64,000 nt of DNA from Pseudomonas sp. CC6-YY-74 (GTDB taxonomy: Bacteria > Pseudomonadota > Gammaproteobacteria > Pseudomonadales > Pseudomonadaceae), in assembly GCF_002025205.1 (NCBI RefSeq), contig NZ_CP019947.1:565501-629500 (forward strand), read 5' to 3'. How positions within the stretch are numbered: position 1 is the first letter of the stretch; every line of letters begins with the position of its first letter. The notes beneath the pieces were generated by a model, which made no database searches, had not been told where the DNA came from, and saw only the letters and a program-made list of their open reading frames with translations. Shown here one piece after another: positions 35,432-44,407 of this stretch. A program made the translations under genes and the position numbers.

Positions 35432-37675
35432 ATGGTTCAGGTTAGAGCGCACCAGCCGATCAACGATGACGGCAGCATCAACCTAGAGGCCTGGCTGGCC
35501 CATGTACTCAGCGTCGACCCGGCGCTGGAACACGATGCCTTGCTCGACGCCTGCGAGTTCGCCCGCGAGGCCGAGCAGCAGGCTAACGCCGCACAGAATC
35601 TATGGTCGGAAGGTGCTTCCAGCTTCCGCGCCGGCCTCGAGATCGCGGAGATTCTCGCCGACCTCAAGCTCGATCAGGACTCCCTGATTGCCGCCGTCAT
35701 CTACCGTGGCGTACGTGAGGGCAAGGTGACCCTGGCCGCGGTGGAGCAGCGCTTCGGCCCCGTGGTGACCAAGCTGGTCGACGGCGTGCTGCGCATGGCG
35801 GCGATCAGCGCCAGCCTCAATCCGCGCGACTCGCTGGTACTCGGCTCCCAGGCCCAGGTGGAAAACCTGCGCAGGATGTTGGTAGCGATGGTCGATGACG
35901 TGCGCGTGGCGCTGATCAAGCTGGCCGAGCGCACCTGTGCAATCCGCGCGGTCAAGCATGCCGACGACGAGAAGCGTGAACGTGTGGCCCGCGAAGTCTT
36001 CGATATTTATGCGCCGCTGGCGCACCGTCTAGGCATCGGCCATATCAAGTGGGAGCTGGAAGACCTGTCCTTCCGCTATCTGGAGCCCGAGCAGTACAAG
36101 CAGATCGCCAAGCTGCTGCATGAGCGTCGGCTGGATCGTGAGCAGTACATCAATGATGTGATGGGCCACCTGCGCCTGGAACTGGAAGCCACCGGGGTCA
36201 AGGCCGACATCAGCGGGCGGGCCAAGCACATCTATTCGATCTGGCGGAAAATGCAGAAAAAGGGCTTGCAATTCAGCCAGATCTATGACGTGCGCGCGGT
36301 CCGCGTGCTGGTGCCAGAGGTGCGCGATTGCTACACCGCGCTGGGCATCGTGCACACCCTCTGGCGGCACATTCCCAAGGAGTTCGACGACTACATCGCC
36401 AACCCCAAGGAAAACGGCTATCGCTCGTTGCACACCGCGGTACTCGGTCCGGAAGGCAAGGTGCTGGAGGTACAGATCCGTACCCACGCCATGCACGAGG
36501 AGGCCGAGCTGGGTGTCTGTGCGCACTGGCGCTACAAGGGCACCGATGTCAAATCCGGCTCCAACCATTACGAAGAGAAGATTTCCTGGCTGCGTCAGGT
36601 GCTCGAGTGGCACGAGGAACTGGGTGATATCGGAGGGCTGGCCGATCAGTTGCGTGTCGATATCGAGCCGGACCGGGTCTATGTGTTCACCCCGGACGGT
36701 CACGCCATCGACCTGCCGAAAAACTCTACGCCGCTGGATTTCGCCTACCGGGTGCACACCGAGATCGGCCACAACTGCCGTGGCGCGAAGATCAATGGGC
36801 GCATCGTGCCGCTCAGCTACAGCCTGCAAACCGGTGAGCAGGTAGAAATCATCACCAGCAAGCACGGCACGCCAAGCCGTGACTGGCTGAACTCCAACCT
36901 GGGTTATGTCACCACCTCGCGGGCGCGGGCAAAGATCGTCCACTGGTTCAAGTTGCAGGATCGCGACCAGAATGTCGCCGCCGGCAAGGCGCTGCTCGAA
37001 CGCGAGCTGGGCCGTCTGGCGCTGCCGCATGTGGACTTCGAGAAACTGGCCGAGAAGGCCAACCTGAAAAATGCCGAAGACCTGTTCGCCAGCCTCGGTG
37101 CCGGCGACCTGCGCCTGGCTCACCTGATCAATCTGGCGCAGCAGTTGCTCGAGCCGGAGCGCGACAGCGAGCAGCTCGAGCTGATCCCGCGCAAGGCCAC
37201 GGGCTTCAAGCCAAGCAAGCGCGGCGATATCCAGATCCAGGGGGTCGGCAACCTGCTGACGCAGGTGGCCGGGTGTTGCAAGCCGTTGCCGGGCGACCCG
37301 ATCGTTGGCTACATCACCCTCGGTCGCGGGGTCAGCATCCACCGCCAGGATTGCGCCTCGGTGCTGCAACTGGCCGGGCGCGAGCCGGAGCGGATCATCC
37401 AGGTCAATTGGGGGCCGGTGCCAGTACAGACCTACCCGGTGGATGTGGTCATTCGTGCGTATGACCGCTCCGGGCTGTTGCGCGACGTCACCCAGGTGCT
37501 GCTCAACGAGAAGCTCAATGTGCTGGCGGTCAACACCCACTCGAACAAGGAAGACAACACCGCAACGATGTCGATCACCGTCGAGATTCCTGGGCTGGAC
37601 GCTCTGGGGCGCTTGCTCGGGCGCATCTCGCAGTTGCCGAATATTATCGAGGCCCGCCGTCACCGGGCTTCCTGA
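35432..37675 (+). CDS. relA: GTP pyrophosphokinase RelA, (p)ppGpp synthetase I
   Basis: 747 residues. Inactive HD-like hydrolase region at the N-terminus (the HD pair of SpoT is not kept), synthetase domain (YDVRAVRVLVPEVRDCYTALGIVHTLW, KENGYRSLHTAVLGPEGKVLEVQIRT, AHWRYKG), TGS domain (VYVFTPDGHAIDLPKNSTPLDFAYRVHTEIGHNCRGAKING), then zinc-finger-like and ACT domains. It makes (p)ppGpp on ribosomes with uncharged tRNA. ATG 35432 with GGAAGG ahead; the longer frame from 35342 is unlikely. Upstream rlmD ends 174 bases earlier. Confidence 0.95.
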   Translation: MVQVRAHQPINDDGSINLEAWLAHVLSVDPALEHDALLDACEFAREAEQQANAAQNLWSEGASSFRAGLEIAEILADLKLDQDSLIAAVIYRGVREGKVTLAAVEQRFGPVVTKLVDGVLRMAAISASLNPRDSLVLGSQAQVENLRRMLVAMVDDVRVALIKLAERTCAIRAVKHADDEKRERVAREVFDIYAPLAHRLGIGHIKWELEDLSFRYLEPEQYKQIAKLLHERRLDREQYINDVMGHLRLELEATGVKADISGRAKHIYSIWRKMQKKGLQFSQIYDVRAVRVLVPEVRDCYTALGIVHTLWRHIPKEFDDYIANPKENGYRSLHTAVLGPEGKVLEVQIRTHAMHEEAELGVCAHWRYKGTDVKSGSNHYEEKISWLRQVLEWHEELGDIGGLADQLRVDIEPDRVYVFTPDGHAIDLPKNSTPLDFAYRVHTEIGHNCRGAKINGRIVPLSYSLQTGEQVEIITSKHGTPSRDWLNSNLGYVTTSRARAKIVHWFKLQDRDQNVAAGKALLERELGRLALPHVDFEKLAEKANLKNAEDLFASLGAGDLRLAHLINLAQQLLEPERDSEQLELIPRKATGFKPSKRGDIQIQGVGNLLTQVAGCCKPLPGDPIVGYITLGRGVSIHRQDCASVLQLAGREPERIIQVNWGPVPVQTYPVDVVIRAYDRSGLLRDVTQVLLNEKLNVLAVNTHSNKEDNTATMSITVEIPGLDALGRLLGRISQLPNIIEARRHRAS

Positions 37676-37701
37676 GCTGCTGCGCTCTATCTGGCGTTGT
37701 T

Positions 37702-37761
37702 GAAGGCCTACCGAAAAATGCTCATTGGCTAGAGCCAACTCCGCTTTTTCGGTAGGCCTTC
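37702..37761. repeat. Long palindrome after relA (17-bp perfect arms)
   Basis: GAAGGCCTACCGAAAAA (37702-37718) and TTTTTCGGTAGGCCTTC (37745-37761), with a nested TTGGCT/AGCCAA stem in the 26-base loop. It could stop relA transcription, but its two-level structure looks like a mobile palindromic element. Confidence 0.75.
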
Positions 37762-37808
37762 GCCTAGCCAGCTATTCGCTCGCGACGCTCAGGTGACTGT
37801 TTATAGCC

Positions 37809-37868
37809 GTAGCCCGGATGCAATCCGGGGAATTGTGTCAGAGCATTCCCGGATTGCATCCGGGCTAC
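37809..37868. repeat. Inverted repeat with 21-bp perfect arms ahead of mazG
   Basis: The outer 21 bases at 37809-37829 (starting GTAGCCCGGATGCAATCC) are exactly complementary to 37848-37868, and a few more pairs form after a one-base bulge. GTAGCCCGGATG palindromes are widespread intergenic repeats in proteobacteria. It lies 17 bases ahead of the mazG start and would be in its leader. Confidence 0.75.
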
Positions 37869-37885
37869 GTTTACCAAGGAGCCTT

Positions 37886-38716
37886 ATGTACCAACTCAAC
37901 GACCTGCTGCACCTGATGGCCCGCCTGCGCGACCCGCAGCATGGCTGCCCGTGGGACCTCAAGCAGTCCTACGCGAGCATCGTGCCCTACACCATCGAAG
38001 AGGCCTACGAAGTGGCGGACGCCATCGAGCGCGGCGACTTCGAGCATTTGCCGGGCGAGCTGGGCGATCTGCTGTTTCAGGTGGTGTATTACAGCCAGTT
38101 GGCACGGGAGGAGGGGCGTTTCGAGTTTGCCGAGGTGGTCGATGGCATCACCCGCAAGCTGATTCGGCGTCATCCCCATGTGTTTGTCGATGGCGATCTG
38201 TATGGCGCCCCCGACACATCCAAGCTTAAAGAGGCGGCGGTCAAGCAGCGCTGGGAAGAGCTCAAGGCCGAAGAGCGCGCCGAGAAGGCTGCTGCGCCCG
38301 AGCAGCTGTCGTTGCTCGACGATGTACCCAATGCCTTGCCGGCCCTGAGCCGTGCGGTCAAATTGCAGAAGCGCGCGGCCCAGGTCGGTTTTGACTGGCC
38401 CGAGGCCTTGCCGGTGGTGGACAAGGTGCGAGAAGAGCTGGATGAAGTGCTCGAGGCCATGAGCGAAAATGACCCGCAGGCAATTGCCGAAGAGATCGGT
38501 GATCTGCTGTTCGTGGTGACCAATCTTGCCCGTCACCTCAAGGTCGACCCGGAATCGGCGCTGCGTGCCGCCAACGGCAAGTTCGAGCAGCGCTTCCGTT
38601 TTATCGAGCAGGCATTGCGCGAAGCAGGGCGGGCCATGGAAGATTGCGATCTGGAAGAACTGGATGCGCTCTGGGGCGAAGCCAAGAAGTTGGAAAAGCA
38701 ACAAGCAGCCGACTAA
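37886..38716 (+). CDS. mazG: Nucleoside triphosphate pyrophosphohydrolase MazG
   Basis: 276 residues with two MazG (all-alpha NTP pyrophosphatase) repeats: LMARLRDPQHGCPWDLKQSYASI...TIEEAYEVADAIERGD...ELGDLLFQVVYYSQLA at the N-terminus, and REELDEVLEAMSEND...EEIGDLLFVVTNLARHL at the C-terminus (E-x-x-E ... E-x-x-D metal sites). It cleans up NTPs and lowers ppGpp stress effects, which fits its place after relA. ATG 37886 with AAGGAG ahead. Confidence 0.94.
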   Translation: MYQLNDLLHLMARLRDPQHGCPWDLKQSYASIVPYTIEEAYEVADAIERGDFEHLPGELGDLLFQVVYYSQLAREEGRFEFAEVVDGITRKLIRRHPHVFVDGDLYGAPDTSKLKEAAVKQRWEELKAEERAEKAAAPEQLSLLDDVPNALPALSRAVKLQKRAAQVGFDWPEALPVVDKVREELDEVLEAMSENDPQAIAEEIGDLLFVVTNLARHLKVDPESALRAANGKFEQRFRFIEQALREAGRAMEDCDLEELDALWGEAKKLEKQQAAD

Positions 38717-38824
38717 TTGGTTGCTGTGGTTTCCAGCACCGTCTGGGATGTGGAGATTCTGGTGGGTTGCACCTTCGCGGTCCGATCCACCCTACATTTA
38801 TCGTTTGTTGGGTATAGGTACGTT

Positions 38825-39364
38825 ATGGCGATCTCACTACGCGATCAGTTGCTCAAAGCCGGACTGGTCAACGAAAAGCAGGCCAAGCAGGTTAGCAAGG
38901 ATAAGCAGAAGCAGCAGCGACTGCAGCACAAGGGCCAGGTCGAGAAGGACGAGTCGCAAAAGCTCGCCGCTCAGCAGGCCATGGCCGAGAAGGCCGCGCG
39001 CGATCAGGAACTCAATCGTCAGCAACAGGAAAAGGTCGAGCAGAAGGCCCGTGCAGCGCAGATCAAGCAACTGATCGAAGTGTCTCGCCTGCCCAAACTG
39101 ACCACCGAGGATTACTACAATTTCGTCGACGACAAGAAGGTCAAGCGTCTGTCGGTGAACAAGCTGATGCGTGACAAACTCAGCAGCGGCTCGCTGGCCA
39201 TCGTGCGCAGCGGCGGCGGTTATGAAGTGATCCCGCGCGAGGCGGCCCTGAAAATTCAGGAACGTGATCCGCAGCGGGTGATCTTGCTCAATACCCCGAC
39301 CGAAGCCGCGGATGCCGACGATCCATACGCCGCCTACCAGGTGCCGGATGATCTGATGTGGTAA
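38825..39364 (+). CDS. DUF2058 family protein (YaiL-like)
   Basis: 179 residues. MAISLRDQLLKAGLVNEKQAKQVSKDKQKQQR is the family N-terminus, followed by a long charged Lys/Gln/Glu helix (residues ~20-95, coiled-coil-like) and a small C-terminal domain (YEVIPREAALKIQERDPQRVILL). Conserved in gammaproteobacteria and possibly nucleoprotein- or ribosome-associated; function not established. The upstream 100 bases hold a degenerate GGTGGGTT/ATCCACCC repeat. ATG 38825 has only a weak ribosome site. Confidence 0.85.
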   Translation: MAISLRDQLLKAGLVNEKQAKQVSKDKQKQQRLQHKGQVEKDESQKLAAQQAMAEKAARDQELNRQQQEKVEQKARAAQIKQLIEVSRLPKLTTEDYYNFVDDKKVKRLSVNKLMRDKLSSGSLAIVRSGGGYEVIPREAALKIQERDPQRVILLNTPTEAADADDPYAAYQVPDDLMW

Positions 39365-39463
39365 GCGCTGCCATGCGCACCAGCGGTCTTCTGCCCGCGT
39401 TGCGCACATCCTGCGTGCTCATGCCGTCTAGCCCGTGCCGTAGCCGGCTGTAATCCGGCGCAT

Positions 39464-39487
39464 GAAAAAGCCGGGCAATGCCCGGCT
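39464..39487 (-). terminator. Bidirectional terminator between DUF2058 and DUF3108 genes
   Basis: AGCCGGGC-AAT-GCCCGGCT stem; on the minus strand it is followed by TTTTT, on the plus strand by GGTTTGTT. Confidence 0.75.
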
Positions 39488-39508
39488 GGTTTGTTCGTTA
39501 CCTGAACG

Positions 39509-40225
39509 TCAGTCGCGTCGGCCTTCGACCGCTTTGCCGTCGACCGTGCCTTCCTTGAGCATGATCTGGTACTCCTTGCCGTCTTTTTCAACCTGATGCA
39601 GGCGGACCAGCAGGTAGCTCCAGTCCTTGGCGAACCAGAGTATGGTTTTGCGGCTGCTTTGCGTCGGATCGCGCACACGCTCGACCTTGATCGCGTCGAT
39701 CTGCCCGGCTTTGGTGCGCACGACTTCTTCGCCGAGGACACGGAAGTCGTAGGTCTCGATTTCGTCGCCGTCGACCACCTGATAACTCATGCTTTTCTTG
39801 CCGGCGGCAACGTCATGCTGCAGCGCCAGCTGATAGGTCGATTTGTCCTGCAGACCGCGATTGAGCGGAAAGCTCACCGGGTTGCCGCGGTCGCTGCCGG
39901 TCACGCGCTTGCCGGCCCAATCGAAGTCCTGTTCGATTTTCTTGCCTCTGCCCAGGCCATTGCGCTCGAAGCGATAGGTCAATGGCAGGAAGGCTGTCTT
40001 GTCCAGGCGGAAGGTGCTCTGTTCACTGAGGCCGGCGACCAGCATGGAGGCTTCGAAGCTGAGCTGCCAACGGTCGTTGTCCAGCGCTTTTAGGCTGCGC
40101 TCCGCGGTGCCACTGACCGGCAGTTGTTTCCAGTCGGCGGTATAGCTGGCGGAGAACGGCGTCAACTCGCTGGCCAGGGCCGGCAGGCTGAATAAGGCAA
40201 GGGCGAACAGTAAGGCGCGACGCAT
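39509..40225 (-). CDS. DUF3108 periplasmic protein
   Basis: 238 residues. A signal peptide (MRRALLFALALFSLPALA, cleavage ~18) precedes a beta-rich body: FSASYTADWKQLPVSGTAERSL, STFRLDKTAFLPLTYRFER, TKAGQIDAIKVERVRD, WFAKDWSYLLVRLHQVEKDGKEY. This is the DUF3108 pattern, a periplasmic protein of unknown function found downstream of purMN in pseudomonads. It is 8 bases past purN and probably in the same transcript. Confidence 0.87.
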   Translation of the reverse strand: MRRALLFALALFSLPALASELTPFSASYTADWKQLPVSGTAERSLKALDNDRWQLSFEASMLVAGLSEQSTFRLDKTAFLPLTYRFERNGLGRGKKIEQDFDWAGKRVTGSDRGNPVSFPLNRGLQDKSTYQLALQHDVAAGKKSMSYQVVDGDEIETYDFRVLGEEVVRTKAGQIDAIKVERVRDPTQSSRKTILWFAKDWSYLLVRLHQVEKDGKEYQIMLKEGTVDGKAVEGRRD

Positions 40226-40233
40226 GGTATCTC

Positions 40234-40884
40234 CTAGGTGCGGATCAGGTGACCGGTGTTCGGCAGTGGCTGGCCATCCAGCATTGCGCCTTGCGTATCC
40301 AGACGCAAGCGGCCTTCGGCGAACCAGCGCACGGCCAGCGGGTAGATCAGGTGTTCCTGCTCGTGTACCCGTTGCATCAGGTTGGTGAGTGAGTCGTGTG
40401 ACTCTACCGGGATCACTGCTTGTACGACCAGAGGGCCACCATCGAGTTCCTCGGTGACGAAGTGCACGCTGCAGCCATGCTCGCGGTCGCCCGCCTCGAG
40501 TGCCCGCTGGTGGGTATGCAGGCCCTTGTATTTGGGCAGCAGCGAGGGGTGGATGTTGAGCAGGCGTCCGCCGTAGTGGCGGACGAAGTCGCTGCTGAGG
40601 ATGCGCATGAAGCCGGCCAGCACCACCAGCTGCGGCTCGAAGGCGTCGATGGCCTCGATCAGTGCCGCATCGAAGGCTTCGCGGCCGGTAAAGGCTTTGT
40701 GGTCGAGCACACAGGTATCAATACCGGCAGCCTTGGCGCGTTCCAGGCCATAGGCGTCGGCGCGGTTGGAGATCACCGCGCGGATGCGCAGCGGATTATC
40801 GCCCGCCTGGCTGCTGTCGATCAGCGCCTGCAGGTTGCTGCCGGAGCCGGAGATCAGCACCACTACATTGCAGGCGGTCGGCAT
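40234..40884 (-). CDS. purN: Phosphoribosylglycinamide formyltransferase
   Basis: 216 residues. Formyl-THF-dependent GAR transformylase, third step of purine synthesis. Motifs: LISGSGSNLQALID (phosphate binding), LAGFMRILSSDFVRHYGGRLLNIHPSLLPKYKG with the catalytic Asn/His, and HFVTEELDGGPLVVQA with the catalytic Asp. ATG 40884 overlaps the purM TAA by one base. Its C-terminal tail (LRLDTQGAMLDGQPLP) is usual for Pseudomonas. Confidence 0.95.
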   Translation of the reverse strand: MPTACNVVVLISGSGSNLQALIDSSQAGDNPLRIRAVISNRADAYGLERAKAAGIDTCVLDHKAFTGREAFDAALIEAIDAFEPQLVVLAGFMRILSSDFVRHYGGRLLNIHPSLLPKYKGLHTHQRALEAGDREHGCSVHFVTEELDGGPLVVQAVIPVESHDSLTNLMQRVHEQEHLIYPLAVRWFAEGRLRLDTQGAMLDGQPLPNTGHLIRT

Positions 40885-41942
40885 TAATGGCGCTTCAGGT
40901 TGTTCAGCACGACCCGCTCGGCGCCTTCGGCGGCAGCCGCAATCTGACCGATCAGCCACGGCTGCTCGCCGGCATCGCGCAGGGTCTTGAGGGTGAGTTC
41001 GACGTGATCCTGGGCCACGCAGATAACCATGCCGACGCCGCAGTTGAGCACGCGGTGCATCTCGGTTTCATCGACATTGCCTTGTTCCTGCAACCAGTCG
41101 AATACCGCCGGGCGCGTCCAGCTGGCCACGTCGACCACGGCCTGGGCGCCGTCCGGCAGCACGCGCGGGATGTTGTCGAGCAAGCCGCCGCCAGTGATAT
41201 GGGCCATGGCCTTGACCGCGCCGGTGTCCTTGATCAGCTTGAGCAGCGGTTTGACGTAGATGCGCGTCGGTGCCATCAACAGGTCGGTCAGTGGCTTGCC
41301 GTCGAGCTGGATGGTTTCGATATCGGCGCCAGCGACTTCGATGATCTTGCGGATCAGCGAGTAGCCATTGGAGTGTGGACCGGAGGACGGCAGGGCGATC
41401 AAGGCGTCGCCGTTGGCCACCTTGGAACCGTCGATGATTTCGGCTTTTTCCACCACGCCGACACAGAAACCGGCCAGATCGTAGTCTTCGCCTTCGTACA
41501 TGCCCGGCATTTCCGCGGTTTCGCCACCGACCAGCGAGCAGCCGGCCAGTTCGCAGCCGGCACCGATGCCGGTGACCACGGTGGCGGCCACGTCGACATT
41601 GAGCTTGCCGGTGGCGTAGTAGTCGAGGAAGAACAGCGGCTCGGCGCCACACACCACCAAGTCGTTGACGCACATGGCGACCAGATCCTGGCCGATGCTG
41701 TCGTGTCGGTTGAGGTTCAGCGCCAAGCGCAGTTTGGTGCCGACGCCGTCGGTGCCGGACACCAGAACCGGTTGCTTGTAACCCGCCGGGATCTCGCAAA
41801 GAGCGCCGAAGCCGCCCAGCCCCCCCATGACTTCTGGACGCGCAGTGCGTTTGGCCACGCTTTTGATGCGTTCGACCAGGGCTTCGCCCGCGTCGATGTC
41901 TACACCTGCGTCCTTGTAGCTGATGGAGGGTTGCTTGCTCAT
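40884..41942 (-). CDS. purM: Phosphoribosylformylglycinamidine cyclo-ligase (AIR synthetase)
   Basis: 352 residues. ATP-dependent ring closure to AIR, fifth purine step. Motifs: [20 protein letters not shown] at the N-terminus, [13 protein letters not shown] (nucleotide binding), [24 protein letters not shown], and [11 protein letters not shown]. First gene of the purM-purN-DUF3108 unit. The divergent DUF2066 gene shares the 199-base upstream region. Confidence 0.95.
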   Translation of the reverse strand: MSKQPSISYKDAGVDIDAGEALVERIKSVAKRTARPEVMGGLGGFGALCEIPAGYKQPVLVSGTDGVGTKLRLALNLNRHDSIGQDLVAMCVNDLVVCGAEPLFFLDYYATGKLNVDVAATVVTGIGAGCELAGCSLVGGETAEMPGMYEGEDYDLAGFCVGVVEKAEIIDGSKVANGDALIALPSSGPHSNGYSLIRKIIEVAGADIETIQLDGKPLTDLLMAPTRIYVKPLLKLIKDTGAVKAMAHITGGGLLDNIPRVLPDGAQAVVDVASWTRPAVFDWLQEQGNVDETEMHRVLNCGVGMVICVAQDHVELTLKTLRDAGEQPWLIGQIAAAAEGAERVVLNNLKRH

Positions 41943-42141
41943 AGATCCAGGCCTTTAAGGGGAATATCGGATGTGCACCGGCGCTGCGGCGGTCGGTCTG
42001 CGAAGGCGCGCGATTTTATCAGGCTTGCCGTGCAGCGGCCACCCGCGCCGTGCGGTGGTTGCCGGGGCACGGGCGGCTGTTTAAGGTATAAGGCTTGTAC
42101 TACGGCCTGCCCGCCGCCTTCCGTCTGTCGAGAACCTATTC

Positions 42142-43185
42142 ATGCGCCTGATCGCTCGTCTGTTAATCCTCAGCCTGCCACTGTTCAGCCTGTCCAGCGA
42201 GGCGGCAACGGTGAGTGACCTGTACCAGGTGCGCGAGCCGGTTACCAGCCAGCAGCCGGAGGAGCGTGACGCTGCCCTGGGTCGCGCCCTGCAGACCCTG
42301 GTGCTGCGCTTGACTGGTGACCGTGAGGCGGTGAAGAGCCCGGCGCTGGCCGAGTTGCGCAAGGATCCACAGCAGATCATCAGCCAGTATGGCTATGCCG
42401 AGGACAGCTTGCTGGTGGATTTCGATCCCGTCAGCACCGACCGCAGTCTGCGCCAGGCCGGGTTGTCGCTGTGGGGGGTCAATCGTCCGGCGCTTCTAGC
42501 CTGGTGGTTGAATGATGCCAGCGACGGTTCGAGCCTGGTCGGCGATGGCCAGAGCAGCGCCGCGCCGTTGCGTCAGGCGGCGCAACACCGTGGGCTGCCG
42601 CTACGCTTGCCGATCGCCGACTTGAGCGAGCAATTGCTGGCAACCGCCGAGAACCTTGGCGCGGCCGAGCCAGAGGCGCTGCGTACGGCGTCCGAGCGTT
42701 ATGCCGCCGATGCCCTGCTGGCCGTGCAGGCGCGTGAAGATAACGGTCAGTGGCAGGCCCAATGGCGTCTGTGGTTGGGCGATGTGAGCGAGCAAGGCAA
42801 GGCCAAGGGCGCCGATCAAGCGGCATTGGCCGATGCGGTGCTGTTGATGGTGAGCGAGCGGCTGGCACAACGCTACGTGGTTGCCCCAGGCGCTGCATCC
42901 AGCCTGACCCTGGAAGTGCAGGGCGCCGACCTGGCGCGCTATGCCGAGCTGCAGCGGATTCTCGAGCCCTTGGCTGCGCAGTTGCTCAAGGTCGAGGGAG
43001 ACCGCCTGATCTATCGCATCAAGGCCAGTGCCGAGCAGTTGCGCGCGCAGCTGGCGCTGGTGCAGTTGCAGGAAGTGACGGATGCCCCCCAGTCAGTTGA
43101 TGCCAGCCAGTCGCCGCAACAGCCGACCGGCGAGCTGGCGCCTCAGGTGTTACGGCGTGACGATGTGCTGCGTTTTCGCTGGTAG
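42142..43185 (+). CDS. DUF2066 exported protein
   Basis: 347 residues. Signal peptide (MRLIARLLILSLPLFSLSSEA, cleavage ~21) then the DUF2066 start VSDLYQVREPVTSQQPEERDAALGRALQTLVLRLTGD. The rest is Gln/Ala/Leu-rich. It precedes the perM-hda pair as in other pseudomonads. Periplasmic; function unknown. Confidence 0.85.
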   Translation: MRLIARLLILSLPLFSLSSEAATVSDLYQVREPVTSQQPEERDAALGRALQTLVLRLTGDREAVKSPALAELRKDPQQIISQYGYAEDSLLVDFDPVSTDRSLRQAGLSLWGVNRPALLAWWLNDASDGSSLVGDGQSSAAPLRQAAQHRGLPLRLPIADLSEQLLATAENLGAAEPEALRTASERYAADALLAVQAREDNGQWQAQWRLWLGDVSEQGKAKGADQAALADAVLLMVSERLAQRYVVAPGAASSLTLEVQGADLARYAELQRILEPLAAQLLKVEGDRLIYRIKASAEQLRAQLALVQLQEVTDAPQSVDASQSPQQPTGELAPQVLRRDDVLRFRW

Positions 43186-43315
43186 ACTGCCGCCGGATAC
43201 GGGGTAAGCCGCTGGAAATTTGCCGACGAATGCTGGGTGAAACTCCAGTTTGTACGTTCACTTGCAGGCTTTCATGGCCTGCAGATTGTCTGGTTGCACC
43301 ACTCGAGGGTTGAGC

Positions 43316-44407
43316 ATGATTGATTCACGTCGCTGGCTATGGATAGCTGGGCTGCTCTTGCTCGGCTGGCTGCTGTATCAGTTGCAACCGATTCTCTCGC
43401 CGTTCCTGATTGGCGTGCTGTTGGCCTATCTAGGGGATCCGCTGGTCGATCGGCTCGAGCGCTGGAAGCTTTCGCGCACCTGGGGCGTGATCGTGGTCTT
43501 CGCTCTGTTCAGTCTGATCCTGGCGATTTTGCTGCTGGTGCTGGTGCCGATGCTCGGCAAACAATTAATGCGCCTCTACGAACTGGCTCCACAAATGCTC
43601 GACTGGACGCAGCACCAGGCGTTGCCTTGGGTACAGGCCAAGTTGGGGCTGAATAACGGCTTCTGGCGTTTCGATCAGCTCAAGGCGGCATTTTCCGAGC
43701 ACCTGGGTCAAACCACCGATATTCTCGGCATGCTGCTATCGAAGGCCACTGCCTCGGGCTTGGCCCTGCTGGCTTGGCTGGTCAATCTGCTGCTGATCCC
43801 GGTGGTCAGCTTTTATCTGCTGCGCGACTGGGACCTGATGGTCGCCAGGTTGCGTGGCTTGTTACCGCGCACCCGTGAAGGTCTGGTGGTGAAACTGGCC
43901 AGCGAGTGTCACGAAGTGCTCGGCGCCTTCCTGCGCGGGCAGCTGCTGGTGATGTTGGCATTGGGGGTGATGTATGCCGTCGGCTTGATGCTGATCGGTC
44001 TGGAGCTGGGGCTGTTGATCGGTTTGTTGGCCGGCTTGGCCAGCATCGTGCCGTACCTGGGTGTGGTGGTGGGGATCGGCGCGGCATTGACCGCCGGCCT
44101 GTTCCAGTTCGGTGGCGATTTCTATCCATTGCTGGCGATTGCCGCCGTGTTCAGCGTCGGCCAGATGCTCGAAGGTATGTTGCTGACGCCCTGGCTGGTC
44201 GGCGACCGCATTGGCTTGCATCCAGTGGCGGTGATCTTCGCGATCATGGCCGGCGGACAGCTGTTCGGCTTCACTGGCGTGCTCATGGCCCTGCCGGTGG
44301 CCGCGGTGATTATGGTTTTAGTGCGCCATGCACATGATTTGTATAAACTTTCCGATCTTTATGGGGAACCCCCCAGCGCTTCAGATGAGCCGCCCAGCCC
44401 TGCATGA
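43316..44407 (+). CDS. perM: AI-2E family transporter / PerM-like permease
   Basis: 363 residues with about eight hydrophobic segments: two pairs near the N-terminus (WIAGLLLLGWLLYQL; LSPFLIGVLLAYLGDPLVD; GVIVVFALFSLILAILLLVLVP) and five in the C-terminal half (LVNLLLIPVVSFYLLRDWDLM; GLASIVPYLGVVVGI; WLVGDRIGLHPVAVI). This is the AI-2E/TqsA/PerM family of inner-membrane exporters or ion antiporters; the substrate is open. ATG 43316. The TGA overlaps the hda ATG (ATGA). Confidence 0.88.
   Translation: MIDSRRWLWIAGLLLLGWLLYQLQPILSPFLIGVLLAYLGDPLVDRLERWKLSRTWGVIVVFALFSLILAILLLVLVPMLGKQLMRLYELAPQMLDWTQHQALPWVQAKLGLNNGFWRFDQLKAAFSEHLGQTTDILGMLLSKATASGLALLAWLVNLLLIPVVSFYLLRDWDLMVARLRGLLPRTREGLVVKLASECHEVLGAFLRGQLLVMLALGVMYAVGLMLIGLELGLLIGLLAGLASIVPYLGVVVGIGAALTAGLFQFGGDFYPLLAIAAVFSVGQMLEGMLLTPWLVGDRIGLHPVAVIFAIMAGGQLFGFTGVLMALPVAAVIMVLVRHAHDLYKLSDLYGEPPSASDEPPSPA

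Noticed and set aside
36029..37738. 569-residue minus-strand frame opposite relA
   Set aside because: Shadow of relA in a GC-rich genome; relA is a full-length, well conserved gene with all its domains.
40887..42218. 443-residue plus-strand frame opposite purM
   Set aside because: Antisense shadow; purM is complete with all motifs.
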